The notes beneath the pieces are model-generated. The model was not told the DNA's origin and searched no databases. It saw nothing but the letters and a program-made list of their open reading frames with translations. A stretch of DNA of 64,000 nt, taken from assembly GCA_902495525.1 (NCBI GenBank), contig CABUXL010000008.1, positions 1 through 64,000 of the forward strand, read 5' to 3'. Source of the DNA: an uncultured Collinsella sp. Its GTDB lineage: Bacteria; Actinomycetota; Coriobacteriia; Coriobacteriales; Coriobacteriaceae. The first letter of the stretch is position 1; every line of letters starts with the position of its first letter. The position numbers and the translations under genes are program-made. This document shows positions 32,301 to 40,604 of this stretch, piece by piece.

Positions 32301-33605
32301 CTAGCCCATATCCGCCTTGATGAGGTCGAGGGTGCGCTGACAGTTTTCGCAGACGGGGCCGAGCATATGCTCGCGCAGGTCCGCCATGCCGGGCAGGTCG
32401 GCGTATTCGTCCATGACCTCTTCCATGCAAATGGGCACCTCGTAGGCGAGGTCCATCATGGTCGCAAAGCAAAACTTCTCGGATAGCCCGGCATCGGTGA
32501 GCGTCGCCTCCAGCGCGGGGTCTCCCATACCGTGGTATCGGCGGATAGCACCTGGACCGATGCGCCCCACACGATTTTCGCCGCCAACGCTCATGGCGAG
32601 GCGCGCTTTTCGCCGCATACGTTCGTATGCTAAGCCCGATGCGACATCGTACATGGGTGCGAGCGCCGCGTTTGTGCCTTTGCCTAGGATGAGCGAGTAG
32701 TTTTTAGCGTGTGCGTCAGGCGCTCCGATAATGGCGTTATAGAACAACATATAGGTAAAAAGCACAAGATTCATGTGGTGGGGGACTGTGTTAATCAGTC
32801 GTTCTTGGATGTCTCGTGTAGTTGGTCCTCCGTCGGCGGTGTATTTCTGGGTTGGCAATACACCGAGTGCCTGGCAAAAGTCCTCCTGATGCAGCCTTTC
32901 GATATTTCCGCTGCTATTGACCATTCTGTCGTACCGTTCAACGACGAGCGCAGCTTCGTCTTCAAATGTGCAATAGGAGACGTTGGCAGTTGGAATGCCA
33001 ACACGCCGAGCTGTTTTCATGCAGACGAATTCGTTTAAGGCCTGATGTTTGAACCCAACGACACCATTTTTGAAGATATGGGTAGTGGGGGATGACCCTA
33101 GACATTCGCACCATTGTCCATCATGCCAAGCTAGTGCAAATTTGCCTTGGTTGCCGCCCAGGGACCAGCTTTCGTTGGAGCCCATCCATGTCTCTCTTTC
33201 GTCATCGCGAATTGCTTTGAGCTTGTGAGCGATTTGAGAATTGGTAAGCGGGCGGTATGCTGAGACCCTGCCGTGGGCGGCATCTAATTGATCGGCTCGA
33301 CAAAACTGAACGGCCCCCGCGCAGTCAAGACCGATATGGCACAAGAGGGCGACGGGGTTGTTGGATGCAACGTCATGCTCGGCGGCAATAGCGCGACGCT
33401 GCTCTTGGCTGTCGGGCAAAAGGCCAAATAGGAACGGACGGACGATGTTATGGCCATATGTGCGATTGGAAAGCGGCATTGTTAACGATAGCGGTGCTCC
33501 GCGATAGGTTGGGGCGTATACAAAGCTGCAGAGTCCATGCTCGTCTTGCCGGAGAGTGCCGGCGATTTCGCCACAAATGAGGGTCGCAAGCTCCATTTCT
33601 GCCAT
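32301..33605 (-). CDS. hipA: HipA-type serine/threonine kinase (toxin)
   Basis: A 434-residue HipA-family kinase. In Escherichia coli, HipA phosphorylates glutamyl-tRNA synthetase and induces persistence. Visible parts: the N-terminal couple_hipA-like domain (PLSNRTYGHNIVRPFLFGLLPD), the kinase lobe with SLGGNQGKFAL (ATP loop region), the catalytic stretch GAPDAHAKNYSLI and the metal-binding aspartate in PMYDVASGL. The start ATG directly abuts the TAA of hipB (no gap), so the pair is translationally coupled. The protein appears intact. The target in this organism is unknown. Confidence 0.88.
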   Translation of the reverse strand: MAEMELATLICGEIAGTLRQDEHGLCSFVYAPTYRGAPLSLTMPLSNRTYGHNIVRPFLFGLLPDSQEQRRAIAAEHDVASNNPVALLCHIGLDCAGAVQFCRADQLDAAHGRVSAYRPLTNSQIAHKLKAIRDDERETWMGSNESWSLGGNQGKFALAWHDGQWCECLGSSPTTHIFKNGVVGFKHQALNEFVCMKTARRVGIPTANVSYCTFEDEAALVVERYDRMVNSSGNIERLHQEDFCQALGVLPTQKYTADGGPTTRDIQERLINTVPHHMNLVLFTYMLFYNAIIGAPDAHAKNYSLILGKGTNAALAPMYDVASGLAYERMRRKARLAMSVGGENRVGRIGPGAIRRYHGMGDPALEATLTDAGLSEKFCFATMMDLAYEVPICMEEVMDEYADLPGMADLREHMLGPVCENCQRTLDLIKADMG

Positions 33606-34037
33606 TTATTTCACAACCTTACAGCCAAAGGAGAGGTCTGAAGTGCCGGAAAGGCCTTGCTCGGCTGCGATTTGGGCCAGCAAGGCACCATAGAAAGCTG
33701 GCGTTCCTTGTCGAGCGGGTCGTCTGCCTACGCTTGGCTTTGGCAGGGCATTCGAGTTCGCGATAAGGAGGTCCGCTATCGTCATCGGATGTTCGGAGGG
33801 CGATGCGATGGAGTCGTTATCGCTTTGCGCAAAGAGACCTATGCCGAGTGCGTTAAAGACGGTCAACAGCTTGTCGAGCCGAATGCCCGTGGCATCTCCC
33901 AGCTCGAGCGATGCGAGCAGGCGCTCCGAAACACCGGCTTTTTTAGCGAGGGTCGCACGGGTGATCCCCTGTGACTCGCGTGCCTGGCGCACATAGATAC
34001 CAGCTTGGCGCGGTGTGGTGATGGGAAGGGTATCCAC
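33606..34037 (-). CDS. hipB: HipB-type antitoxin with XRE HTH
   Basis: A 143-residue DNA-binding antitoxin. The XRE helix-turn-helix spans about residues 10-70 (RQARESQGITRATLAKKAGVS, then LLASLELG). HipB of Escherichia coli has 88 residues; the extra 60-70 C-terminal residues here are of unknown role and might contact HipA. The start is GTG with TAGGAG 8 bp upstream. Three phased operator repeats lie just upstream, as expected for autorepression by the HipBA complex. Confidence 0.85.
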   Translation of the reverse strand: MDTLPITTPRQAGIYVRQARESQGITRATLAKKAGVSERLLASLELGDATGIRLDKLLTVFNALGIGLFAQSDNDSIASPSEHPMTIADLLIANSNALPKPSVGRRPARQGTPAFYGALLAQIAAEQGLSGTSDLSFGCKVVK

Positions 34038-34052
34038 GGCGATCTCCTAACG

Positions 34053-34120
34053 TGCAGACTTTTGCATATCAGTATGACATGCAAAAGTCTGCATGAAAAG
34101 GCCTTATGCAAAACTCTGCA
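34053..34120 (-). promoter_or_regulatory. hipBA operators: three 14-bp sites with a 27-bp period
   Basis: TGCAGACTTTTGCA (34053-34066), TGCAAAAGTCTGCA (34080-34093) and TGCAAAACTCTGCA (34107-34120) start exactly 27 bp apart. The first two are perfect inverted copies; the third differs at one base. On the minus strand TTTTCA and CATACT with 17-bp spacing flank the middle site, so a bound repressor would cover the promoter. Confidence 0.8.
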
Positions 34121-34157
34121 TGAGGCCTTGCACGGACGTTTAGTTTTGAAGGGTGTT

Positions 34158-34736
34158 TTACAGCGCCAAAAACCCTAAGTGTTCCAGCAGAATCTTGAGG
34201 CCGATAAGGATAAGCACAACGCCGCCCACGATGGTGGCGGGCTTTTCGTAGCGCGCGCCAAAGGTGTGGCCGATCGCTACGCCGGCGACGGAGAAGATAA
34301 ACGTTGTGACGCCGATAAGCGATACAGCGGGAACGATATCGACCGAGAGCGCCGCAAACGAGATGCCTACGGCCAGGGCGTCAATCGAGGTGGCAATGGC
34401 GAGAATCAGGTACTCGACCAGGTCAATCTTTTCGGCATCCTTGCCGTCGCCTTCATCCTCGTCTTCGGTAAAGGCTTCCCACAGCATCTTGCCGCCAATA
34501 AAGGCCAAAAGGATAAAGGCAATCCAGTGGTCGATGGGGCCGATGATGCCCATAAACTGGCTGCCAAGCGCCCATCCGATCACGGGCATGCCGGCCTGGA
34601 AGCCGCCAAAGAACAGGCCGAGCACCACGGCGACGTTAAGGTTGATCTTCTTCATGCCAAGGCCCTTGCAGATGGATACGGCAAAGGCGTCCATCGAAAG
34701 GCCAACGGCGAGCAACACGAGCTCTGCGAGTCCCAT
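34158..34736 (-). CDS. mntP: Manganese efflux pump MntP
   Basis: A 192-residue membrane protein with six predicted helices, which exports Mn(II). The two family aspartate motifs are visible: GLSMDAFAVSI in helix 1 and ATSIDALAVGIS in the second half. GAGGGAG precedes the ATG at 34736; the frame is open 105 bp upstream only because it runs through the riboswitch. The yybP-ykoY riboswitch in its leader gives independent support. Confidence 0.94.
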   Translation of the reverse strand: MGLAELVLLAVGLSMDAFAVSICKGLGMKKINLNVAVVLGLFFGGFQAGMPVIGWALGSQFMGIIGPIDHWIAFILLAFIGGKMLWEAFTEDEDEGDGKDAEKIDLVEYLILAIATSIDALAVGISFAALSVDIVPAVSLIGVTTFIFSVAGVAIGHTFGARYEKPATIVGGVVLILIGLKILLEHLGFLAL

Positions 34737-34787
34737 AGTCTGGCTCCCTCTCTGCGGGCGGGCCCGCGTGTACCTCTTGAGGGAGTA

Positions 34788-34834
34788 ATAAAAAAGACCC
34801 GTGGCGTACGCGTTGCGCGCACAGCCACGAGTCT
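34788..34834 (-). terminator. Terminator hairpin of the mntP riboswitch
   Basis: On the minus strand AGACTCGTGGC pairs with GCCACGGGTCT (34834-34824 with 34805-34795) and is followed by TTTTTTATT. Its 5' arm overlaps the last conserved part of the aptamer (ACGAGACT), so metal binding would compete with terminator formation: an on-switch. Confidence 0.8.
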
Positions 34835-34923
34835 CGTTCATTAAGGCAAGCCAGGCCGCATCGGCCAGTGTGTTGACTTACCGCGCCACCGGAGGCGAAT
34901 CCGGTCACGCGACTACTCCCTCA
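34826..34923 (-). promoter_or_regulatory. yybP-ykoY manganese riboswitch
   Basis: Read on the minus strand, the leader has the conserved order of this aptamer: GGGAGTAG at the 5' end, then GGTAAGTCAACA, TGGCC, GGCCTGGCTTGCC, TTAATGAACGAGACT. Mn(II) binding to this class is known to activate genes for Mn export such as mntP, the gene directly downstream. The match is by pattern; a covariance-model scan was not possible. Confidence 0.9.
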
Positions 34924-35082
34924 TTTATGCGAATCCCGATGCTACCACATGAACAGCTGATTTGGGTTGGGCTCTCAGCTGTGTTCGCTCATTCTGTAAG
35001 CATCGGATTTCGCAAGCGCCGCAGGGACAAACCGTGAGAAACTATTTAGCGTTTATGGAGCGTATACGATGGGAGCGATGCC

Positions 35083-36150
35083 TTGGATAAGAACGAGCTG
35101 CAAAAGCGTATGGAACAGGCCATCCGCCTGACGGCACCTGGTCAGCCGATTCGCACCGCCCTCGACATGATCATCGCCGGTCACCTGGGCGCCCTTATCT
35201 GCGTCGGCGACACCGAAAACGTGCTCGCTGCCGGTAACGACGGCTTCCCGCTCAACATTTCGTTTACCTCGAACCGCCTGTTCGAGCTCTCCAAGATGGA
35301 CGGTGCCATCGTCATCGACGGCGACCTCACCCAGATCCTGCGCGCCAACTTCCACCTCAATCCCGATCCCTCGCTTGCCACGAGTGAGACGGGCATGCGT
35401 CACCGTACTGCCGCTCGCATGTCGGTGCTCACCGATGCCATCGTGATCTCGGTTTCGGCTCGTCGCGCCGTTGTCAACGTGTACGTCCACGGCAAGAGCT
35501 ATGAGATCCAGCCCGTCACCACCATCATGAGCTCGGTCAACCAGCTCGTCGCCACGCTCCAGACTACCCGTCAGTCGCTCGATCGCTCCCTGCTGCGCCT
35601 GACGGCCCTCGAGCTCGACGACTACGTCACGCTCGCCGACATTACCGGTATTTTCTCGAGCTTCGAGATCATGCAGCAGGCAAAGACCGAGCTTAAGGAT
35701 TGCATTGTCAAGTTGGGCAACCAGGGCAAGCTCGTGCAGATGCAGCTCGAGCAGCTCGCCGGCTCCAGCATGGATACCGAGTACGACCTGATGATTCGCG
35801 ACTACGCGAGCGATTCCTCCGAGGCAAACGCCGAGAAGATTCGTGCAGAGCTCGCTCGCATGACGCCTAAAGACCTGTCCGACCCGCAGCACGTGGCGGC
35901 AGTTCTGGGCTATGACGACCTGGACGAGGACTCCGTCATGACGCCGCTGGGCCTGCGCACGCTTTCGCGTGTGTCCGTCGTGCGCGACGGCGTGGCCGAG
36001 AAGATCGTCGACGAGTACGGCTCGCTGCAGGAGCTCATGGACGACATCAGCGAGGACCCGGAGCGCCTAGGCGACTTTGGCGTCAACAACCCTGCCATTC
36101 TTGCGGACTCGCTGTACCGCATGAAGGGCACCAAACAGGGGAACGCATAA
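35083..36150 (+). CDS. disA: DNA integrity scanning protein / diadenylate cyclase DisA
   Basis: Makes cyclic di-AMP from two ATP and scans DNA for branched structures. The 355 residues contain the DAC domain with DGA (D73) and RHRT (106-109), a middle helical spine and a C-terminal HhH domain (TLSRVSVVRDGVAEKIVDEYGSLQ). The start is TTG at 35083 with GGGAG 8 bp upstream. It heads disA-ispD-ispF-cysS-rlmB-yacP and overlaps ispD by one base. Radiation-sensitive RadA, often adjacent, is not in the window. Confidence 0.95.
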   Translation: MDKNELQKRMEQAIRLTAPGQPIRTALDMIIAGHLGALICVGDTENVLAAGNDGFPLNISFTSNRLFELSKMDGAIVIDGDLTQILRANFHLNPDPSLATSETGMRHRTAARMSVLTDAIVISVSARRAVVNVYVHGKSYEIQPVTTIMSSVNQLVATLQTTRQSLDRSLLRLTALELDDYVTLADITGIFSSFEIMQQAKTELKDCIVKLGNQGKLVQMQLEQLAGSSMDTEYDLMIRDYASDSSEANAEKIRAELARMTPKDLSDPQHVAAVLGYDDLDEDSVMTPLGLRTLSRVSVVRDGVAEKIVDEYGSLQELMDDISEDPERLGDFGVNNPAILADSLYRMKGTKQGNA

Positions 36151-36878
36151 TGGCGCCCGTATGCGCCGTGGTCGTTGCCGGTGGCAGCGGCCAGCGCTTT
36201 GGAAATCCCGGCGGCAAGCAGCTCGTTAACGTGGCGGGCCGTCCGCTCATGAGCTGGTCCATCCGCGCGTTCGATCGTAGCGATAAGGTCGGCCACATCG
36301 TCGTGGTTTGTCCTGCCGAGCGCCGTGCCGAGATGCGCCGCCTGGCCATCGACCCGTTTGACTATGACACGCCCATCAGCTTTGCCGATGCCGGCGATAC
36401 CCGTCAGGATTCCACCCGTGCCGGCGTGCATGCGGTTCCGGCGGGCTTTGAATACGTCGCCATTCACGATGGCGCTCGTCCGCTCATTACGACCGAGGCC
36501 ATCGACCACGCTATCGACGTGCTCGTGAGCGACCGTGCTCTCGACGGTGTCGTGTGTGGTCAGCCCGCGATCGACACGCTCAAGATCGTCGATGGCGACA
36601 ACATCGTCGAGACGCCGCCGCGTGAGCTCTACTGGGCAGCGCAGACGCCACAGATCTTTAGCGTCGATGCTATGAAGCGCGCCCACGCTGCAGCCATTGC
36701 CGAGGGCTTTATCGGCACCGATGATTCGTCGCTGGTCGAGCGCATGGGTGGGCGCGTCCGCTGCGTCCAGAGCCCGCGCGATAACCTTAAGGTGACGGTG
36801 CCCGAGGACCTGCGTCCCGTAACCGCGATTCTGCTTGGCCGCATGGCCGAGGGAGAGGACCTTCCCCATGTTCAGTAA
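36150..36878 (+). CDS. ispD: 2-C-methyl-D-erythritol 4-phosphate cytidylyltransferase
   Basis: Second committed enzyme of the methylerythritol phosphate pathway. The 242 residues have the nucleotide-binding VVAGGSGQRFG loop (residues 6-16), the HDGARPLI motif and WAAQTPQIF typical of IspD. The start overlaps the disA stop (TAATG), so translation is coupled. The ispF start lies 11 bp inside its 3' end. Confidence 0.95.
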   Translation: MAPVCAVVVAGGSGQRFGNPGGKQLVNVAGRPLMSWSIRAFDRSDKVGHIVVVCPAERRAEMRRLAIDPFDYDTPISFADAGDTRQDSTRAGVHAVPAGFEYVAIHDGARPLITTEAIDHAIDVLVSDRALDGVVCGQPAIDTLKIVDGDNIVETPPRELYWAAQTPQIFSVDAMKRAHAAAIAEGFIGTDDSSLVERMGGRVRCVQSPRDNLKVTVPEDLRPVTAILLGRMAEGEDLPHVQ

Positions 36879-37362
36879 CCTGCGCATTGGCCATGGCTAC
36901 GACGTTCACCGTCTGGTGGAGGGGCGTCGATGTATCATCGGCGGTGTCGACATTCCCTACGAGCGCGGCCTGCTGGGCCACTCGGATGCCGATGTGCTCG
37001 CGCACGCCTTGGCCGACGCCATTCTGGGCGCCTGCCGCGGGGGAGACATCGGCAAGCTGTTCCCCGATACCGACCCCGCCTATGAGGGTGCTGATTCGAT
37101 GGTGCTGCTTGCCCGCGTGATGGACTATGCGCGTGAGCTGGGCTTTGAGTTTGTCGATGCCGATTGCACCATTGCCTGTCAGCAACCCAAGATCACCCCG
37201 CACCGCGATGCCATGCGCGCCAACCTTGCCCATGCCCTGGGCGTTGACGTCGAAAACGTGGGCGTCGCCGCCACTACGACCGAAAAGCTCGGTTGGGAAG
37301 GCCAGGGCGAGGGAATCGGCGCCTGGGCCGTCTGCCTGCTACAGAAAACCGTTAAGGAGTAA
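36868..37362 (+). CDS. ispF: 2-C-methyl-D-erythritol 2,4-cyclodiphosphate synthase
   Basis: A trimeric zinc enzyme. Residues 1-164 begin with IGHGYDVHRL (metal ligands D and H) and include LLGHSDADVLAHALADAILGA and, near the end, ATTTEKLGWEGQGEG. The ATG at 36868 has GGGAGAGG upstream and overlaps ispD by 11 bp. IspD and IspF are separate proteins here, not the fused IspDF form. Confidence 0.96.
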   Translation: MFSNLRIGHGYDVHRLVEGRRCIIGGVDIPYERGLLGHSDADVLAHALADAILGACRGGDIGKLFPDTDPAYEGADSMVLLARVMDYARELGFEFVDADCTIACQQPKITPHRDAMRANLAHALGVDVENVGVAATTTEKLGWEGQGEGIGAWAVCLLQKTVKE

Positions 37363-37365
37363 CGA

Positions 37366-38832
37366 ATGCGTATCTACAACAGCGCTACCCATAAAAAAGA
37401 AGAGTTCCAGCCCATCGAGTCCGGCAAGGTCCGCATGTACGTGTGCGGCCCCACGGTCTACGACAACATCCACATCGGCAATGCCCGCACGTTCATCAGC
37501 TTTGACGTGATTCGTCGCTGGCTCATCGCGAGCGGCTACGAGGTCACGTTCGCCCAGAACCTCACCGATGTCGACGACAAGATCATCAAGCGCGCCAACG
37601 AGCAGGGCCGTACGGCCGCCGAGGTCGCGACGGAGTTCTCCGACAAGTTCATCGGCGTCATGCGCGCCGCCAACGTGCTCGATCCCGATGTGCGCCCCCG
37701 CGCCACCAAGGAGATCGGCCCCATGATCGCCATGATCAAAACGCTTATCGAGCAGGGCCACGCTTACGCAGCCGATAACGGCGATGTGTACTTTGCCGTG
37801 CGCAGCGATCCCAACTATGGTCAGGTCTCGGGCCGCAACATCGACGACCTTATGGTTGGCGCGCGCATCGAGGAGAACGAGGACAAGAACGATCCGCTCG
37901 ACTTTGCCCTGTGGAAGGCCGCCAAGCCCGGCGAGCCCAGCTGGCCGAGCCCCTGGGGCGAGGGCCGTCCCGGTTGGCACACCGAGTGCGCCGCCATGGT
38001 GCATCGCTACCTGGGCACTCCGATCGACATCCACGGCGGCGGCTCCGACCTTGCCTTCCCGCATCACGAGAACGAGTGCGCCCAGGCCACCTGCGCCTGG
38101 CACCAGGGCTTCTCCAACACCTGGATGCACACGGGCATGCTGCTGGTAGACGGCGAGAAGATGTCCAAGTCGCTCGGCAATTTCTTTACGCTGGCCGAGG
38201 TCCTCGAGCAGCACTCCGCTGCCGCCCTGCGCCTGCTGATGCTGCAGACGAGCTATCGCTCGCCGCTCGACTTTTCTTGGGAGCGCCTGGAGGGTGCCGA
38301 GAACTCGCTCACGCGTATCGCCGGTACGGTCGAGAACCTGCGCTGGGCCGCGAACCACGCGACGGCCGATGCCGATGCGGCTGCCGCCGAGGCGTTTGCC
38401 GCCAAGGCCGCTGAGACCCGCGCCGCCTTTAAGGAGTGCATGGACGACGACTTTAACACTGCTGGTGCCATGGGTGCCGTCTTTGGCTTTGTGACCGAGT
38501 GCAACCAGTACTTGGAGCAGGCGGGCGACGCTGCCGACAAGGCCGCAGCGCTTGCCGCCGCCGACACGCTGGCCGAGCTGCTCGATACGTTTGGCGTTGA
38601 GCTCCCCGAGCCCAAGGTCGAGCTGCCGCTGGGTCTGCTAGGCGTTGCCGCCGGCCTGGTCGCCTACACGGGCGACGACGTGGACGAGGCCGCTGCCAAG
38701 ATTCTCGAGGCCCGCGCCGAGGCCCGTGCCGCCAAGAACTGGGATCTGGCCGACGCCATCCGCGACCAGCTCAAGGACCTGGGCCTCACCATTGAGGATA
38801 CGGCCGCGGGCACTCGTATTAAGAGTCTCTAG
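37366..38832 (+). CDS. cysS: Cysteinyl-tRNA synthetase
   Basis: A class I synthetase of 488 residues. The HIGH-type motif is IHIGNARTF, preceded by the zinc ligand in VCGPTVYDN, and KMSKS appears as EKMSKSLGN. The later zinc site includes the PHHENECAQATC segment. It starts 3 bp after ispF with AAGGAG upstream. The order ispF-cysS-rlmB parallels Bacillus, minus gltX, cysE and mrnC. Confidence 0.96.
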   Translation: MRIYNSATHKKEEFQPIESGKVRMYVCGPTVYDNIHIGNARTFISFDVIRRWLIASGYEVTFAQNLTDVDDKIIKRANEQGRTAAEVATEFSDKFIGVMRAANVLDPDVRPRATKEIGPMIAMIKTLIEQGHAYAADNGDVYFAVRSDPNYGQVSGRNIDDLMVGARIEENEDKNDPLDFALWKAAKPGEPSWPSPWGEGRPGWHTECAAMVHRYLGTPIDIHGGGSDLAFPHHENECAQATCAWHQGFSNTWMHTGMLLVDGEKMSKSLGNFFTLAEVLEQHSAAALRLLMLQTSYRSPLDFSWERLEGAENSLTRIAGTVENLRWAANHATADADAAAAEAFAAKAAETRAAFKECMDDDFNTAGAMGAVFGFVTECNQYLEQAGDAADKAAALAAADTLAELLDTFGVELPEPKVELPLGLLGVAAGLVAYTGDDVDEAAAKILEARAEARAAKNWDLADAIRDQLKDLGLTIEDTAAGTRIKSL

Positions 38833-38839
38833 TATTTGT

Positions 38840-38940
38840 CGACCGTTCGAGGTGCGGCAGATTGCCTTGAAAGAGGAGGGCATAGACCTGGTGGTCATGC
38901 CCGACGATTGAAAGGCAAGGTGCCGTGGCTCGGACGGTCG
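38840..38940 (+). other. 101-nt rod-like hairpin between cysS and rlmB
   Basis: The whole interval folds on itself. There are 12 bp (38840-38851 with 38929-38940, one G-U), a 1x1 mismatch, two G-U pairs, 5 bp (CGGCA/TGCCG), a 2x2 loop, 7 bp (TTGCCTT/AAGGCAA), and an apical hairpin GGGCAT-a-GACC-TGGT-GGTC-ATGCCC. No T run follows, so it is not an intrinsic terminator. It could be an RNase III-type processing site, a structured leader of rlmB or a palindromic repeat. Confidence 0.7.
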
Positions 38941-38975
38941 ATTCTTGCTCGTTATCTATTTAAGGAGGCCGTCCT

Positions 38976-39896
38976 ATGGCCGACAATCGCAAGCGTGCGC
39001 CTCGTGGCGGCAAGCAGGCCGCTTCTGGCTCGCGTCCGATTCACCGCAACGACCGCGCTGCCACTCCCAAGGGCCAGCGCGAGCGCTCCCAGGCCCAGGC
39101 TGCGCGTCCGCAGCGCGATCGCAACCGCGACAACGTTCAGGCTCCCAAGGGCGAGTTTATCGAAGGTCGCCGTGCTGCCGCCGAGGCGCTGCGCACCGGT
39201 TTTCCAGTCAAGTGTGCGCTCATCGCCGAGGGCGGGGAGCGCGATGCCGCCCTGTCGCGTCTAGTCGATGACCTCAACGCCGCGGGTGTCCGCATTAAGT
39301 ATGTGCCGCGCGCGCAGCTCGATGCGCTGTCGAGCCATGGCGCTCACCAGGGCATCGCGCTCGAGGTTGGCAACTTCCCCTATGCCGATGTCGCCGATAT
39401 TCTCGACCGCGCAGGCGAGGGCCCGGCACTTGTCGTGGTGCTCGACCACGTGACTGACGACGGCAACTTTGGCGCCATCGTGCGCTCCGCCGAGGTTGTG
39501 GGCGCGGCGGGCGTCGTCATTGCCAATAAGCGTGCCGCCGGCGTGACCGTGGGCAGCTATAAGACCTCAGCCGGTGCCGTCATGCATCTGCCTATCGCGC
39601 AGGTTCCCAATATCGCCCGTGCGCTCGACGATTTTAAGGCCGCTGGTTTTTGGGTGGGCGGTGCTTCCGAGCACGCCGAAGGCAGTTGCTGGGATGCTCC
39701 CTTCGAAGGTCGCGTGGCGCTCGTCATGGGCTCCGAGGGCGACGGCATCTCGCGCCTGGTACTCGAGAAATGCGACTTTTTGACCAAGCTTCCCCAGCGC
39801 GGCATGACCGAGAGCCTCAATGTTGCCCAGGCGACCACGGCGTTGTGCTTTGAGTGGCTGCGCCGCAACGCCGGCGAGCTCATGGGGGAGGAGTAG
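38976..39896 (+). CDS. rlmB: 23S rRNA (guanosine-2'-O-)-methyltransferase RlmB
   Basis: A SpoU-class SAM-dependent ribose methylase that acts on G2251 in Escherichia coli. The 306-residue protein begins with about 50 basic, low-complexity residues, then the substrate-binding domain (EGRRAAAEAL) and the SPOUT knot: NFGAIVRSAEVVG, VMGSEGDGI and MTESLNVAQATT. TAAGGAGG precedes the ATG. It lies 3 bp upstream of the yacP-like gene. Its 5' region contains the rod-like hairpin. Confidence 0.9.
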   Translation: MADNRKRAPRGGKQAASGSRPIHRNDRAATPKGQRERSQAQAARPQRDRNRDNVQAPKGEFIEGRRAAAEALRTGFPVKCALIAEGGERDAALSRLVDDLNAAGVRIKYVPRAQLDALSSHGAHQGIALEVGNFPYADVADILDRAGEGPALVVVLDHVTDDGNFGAIVRSAEVVGAAGVVIANKRAAGVTVGSYKTSAGAVMHLPIAQVPNIARALDDFKAAGFWVGGASEHAEGSCWDAPFEGRVALVMGSEGDGISRLVLEKCDFLTKLPQRGMTESLNVAQATTALCFEWLRRNAGELMGEE

Positions 39897-39899
39897 CGC

Positions 39900-40577
39900 A
39901 TGTCCAAAAAGAACCGTGCCAAGTCCAAGGCCAAGCGCTTTGGCGAGGGTTCGGCCAAGCCGATTGTTTCGGCCGCGACCTACGGCGTGGGCGGCAATGC
40001 GTTTGCGCAGGCTATCGCCGACCCGGTCTCGACGGTGCACTCCAACAAGCCCGAGCTGCTGGTGGTCGACGGCTACAACGTGATCCACTGCACGCCACGC
40101 TACGAAAAGCTCGTCTACGACCATTCCGACGATCCGTATTCCAGCGACGTTCACGATATGGCGCGCACCGCCCTCATCAACGACGTTGCCGCGTTTGCCC
40201 AAGGCCGCTACGAGGCTGTGATCGTCTTTGACGGCGCGGGAAACATCTCCAGCGAGCGCCCCAACCTGCCTGCTCGCGGCGTGCGCATCGAGTTCTCGCC
40301 GACGGGCGTATCGGCCGATACCGTGGTGCAGAAGCTCTGCATCGAGGCACGCGAGGAAGGCCGCGCGTGCTCCGTGGTGTCGAGTGACGGCACGATCCAG
40401 GCCGTCGTCATGGGCAAGGGCGTTACACGCATCTCGAGCCGTATGCTGGTGGACGAGATCAAACAGATCGATAACGACGTGCATGAGGCCGAGGAAGCAC
40501 CCCAGATCAAGATGACCCTGGGCAGCCGCCTGAGCCCCGAGGCCCTGGCAAAGCTCAAGGCCCTGCGCGGGCGGTAA
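39900..40577 (+). CDS. yacP: YacP-like NYN-domain endoribonuclease
   Basis: A 225-residue protein with a PIN-like NYN domain (LLVVDGYNVIH near residue 56, VIVFDGAGN, then SADTVVQKL and VVSSDGTIQ). Bacillus YacP is Rae1, a ribosome-associated mRNA endonuclease; the position right after rlmB matches the Bacillus order. About 50 N-terminal Lys/Arg-rich residues are not typical of Rae1 and might aid RNA or ribosome binding (inference). Confidence 0.85.
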   Translation: MSKKNRAKSKAKRFGEGSAKPIVSAATYGVGGNAFAQAIADPVSTVHSNKPELLVVDGYNVIHCTPRYEKLVYDHSDDPYSSDVHDMARTALINDVAAFAQGRYEAVIVFDGAGNISSERPNLPARGVRIEFSPTGVSADTVVQKLCIEAREEGRACSVVSSDGTIQAVVMGKGVTRISSRMLVDEIKQIDNDVHEAEEAPQIKMTLGSRLSPEALAKLKALRGR

Positions 40578-40604
40578 GGGAGTTGGCGGGGCAATGCTGC
40601 CTCG

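Noticed and set aside
32301..34037. hipBA as part of a genomic island with the other HipA-like gene
   Set aside because: They are 6.5 kb apart with conserved core genes between them, use different operators and show no shared flanking repeats.
38836..38911. Peptide VRQIALKEEGIDLVVMPDD between cysS and rlmB as a gene remnant
   Set aside because: The stretch is explained by the rod-like hairpin, lacks a start and ribosome-binding site, and matches no protein I can name.
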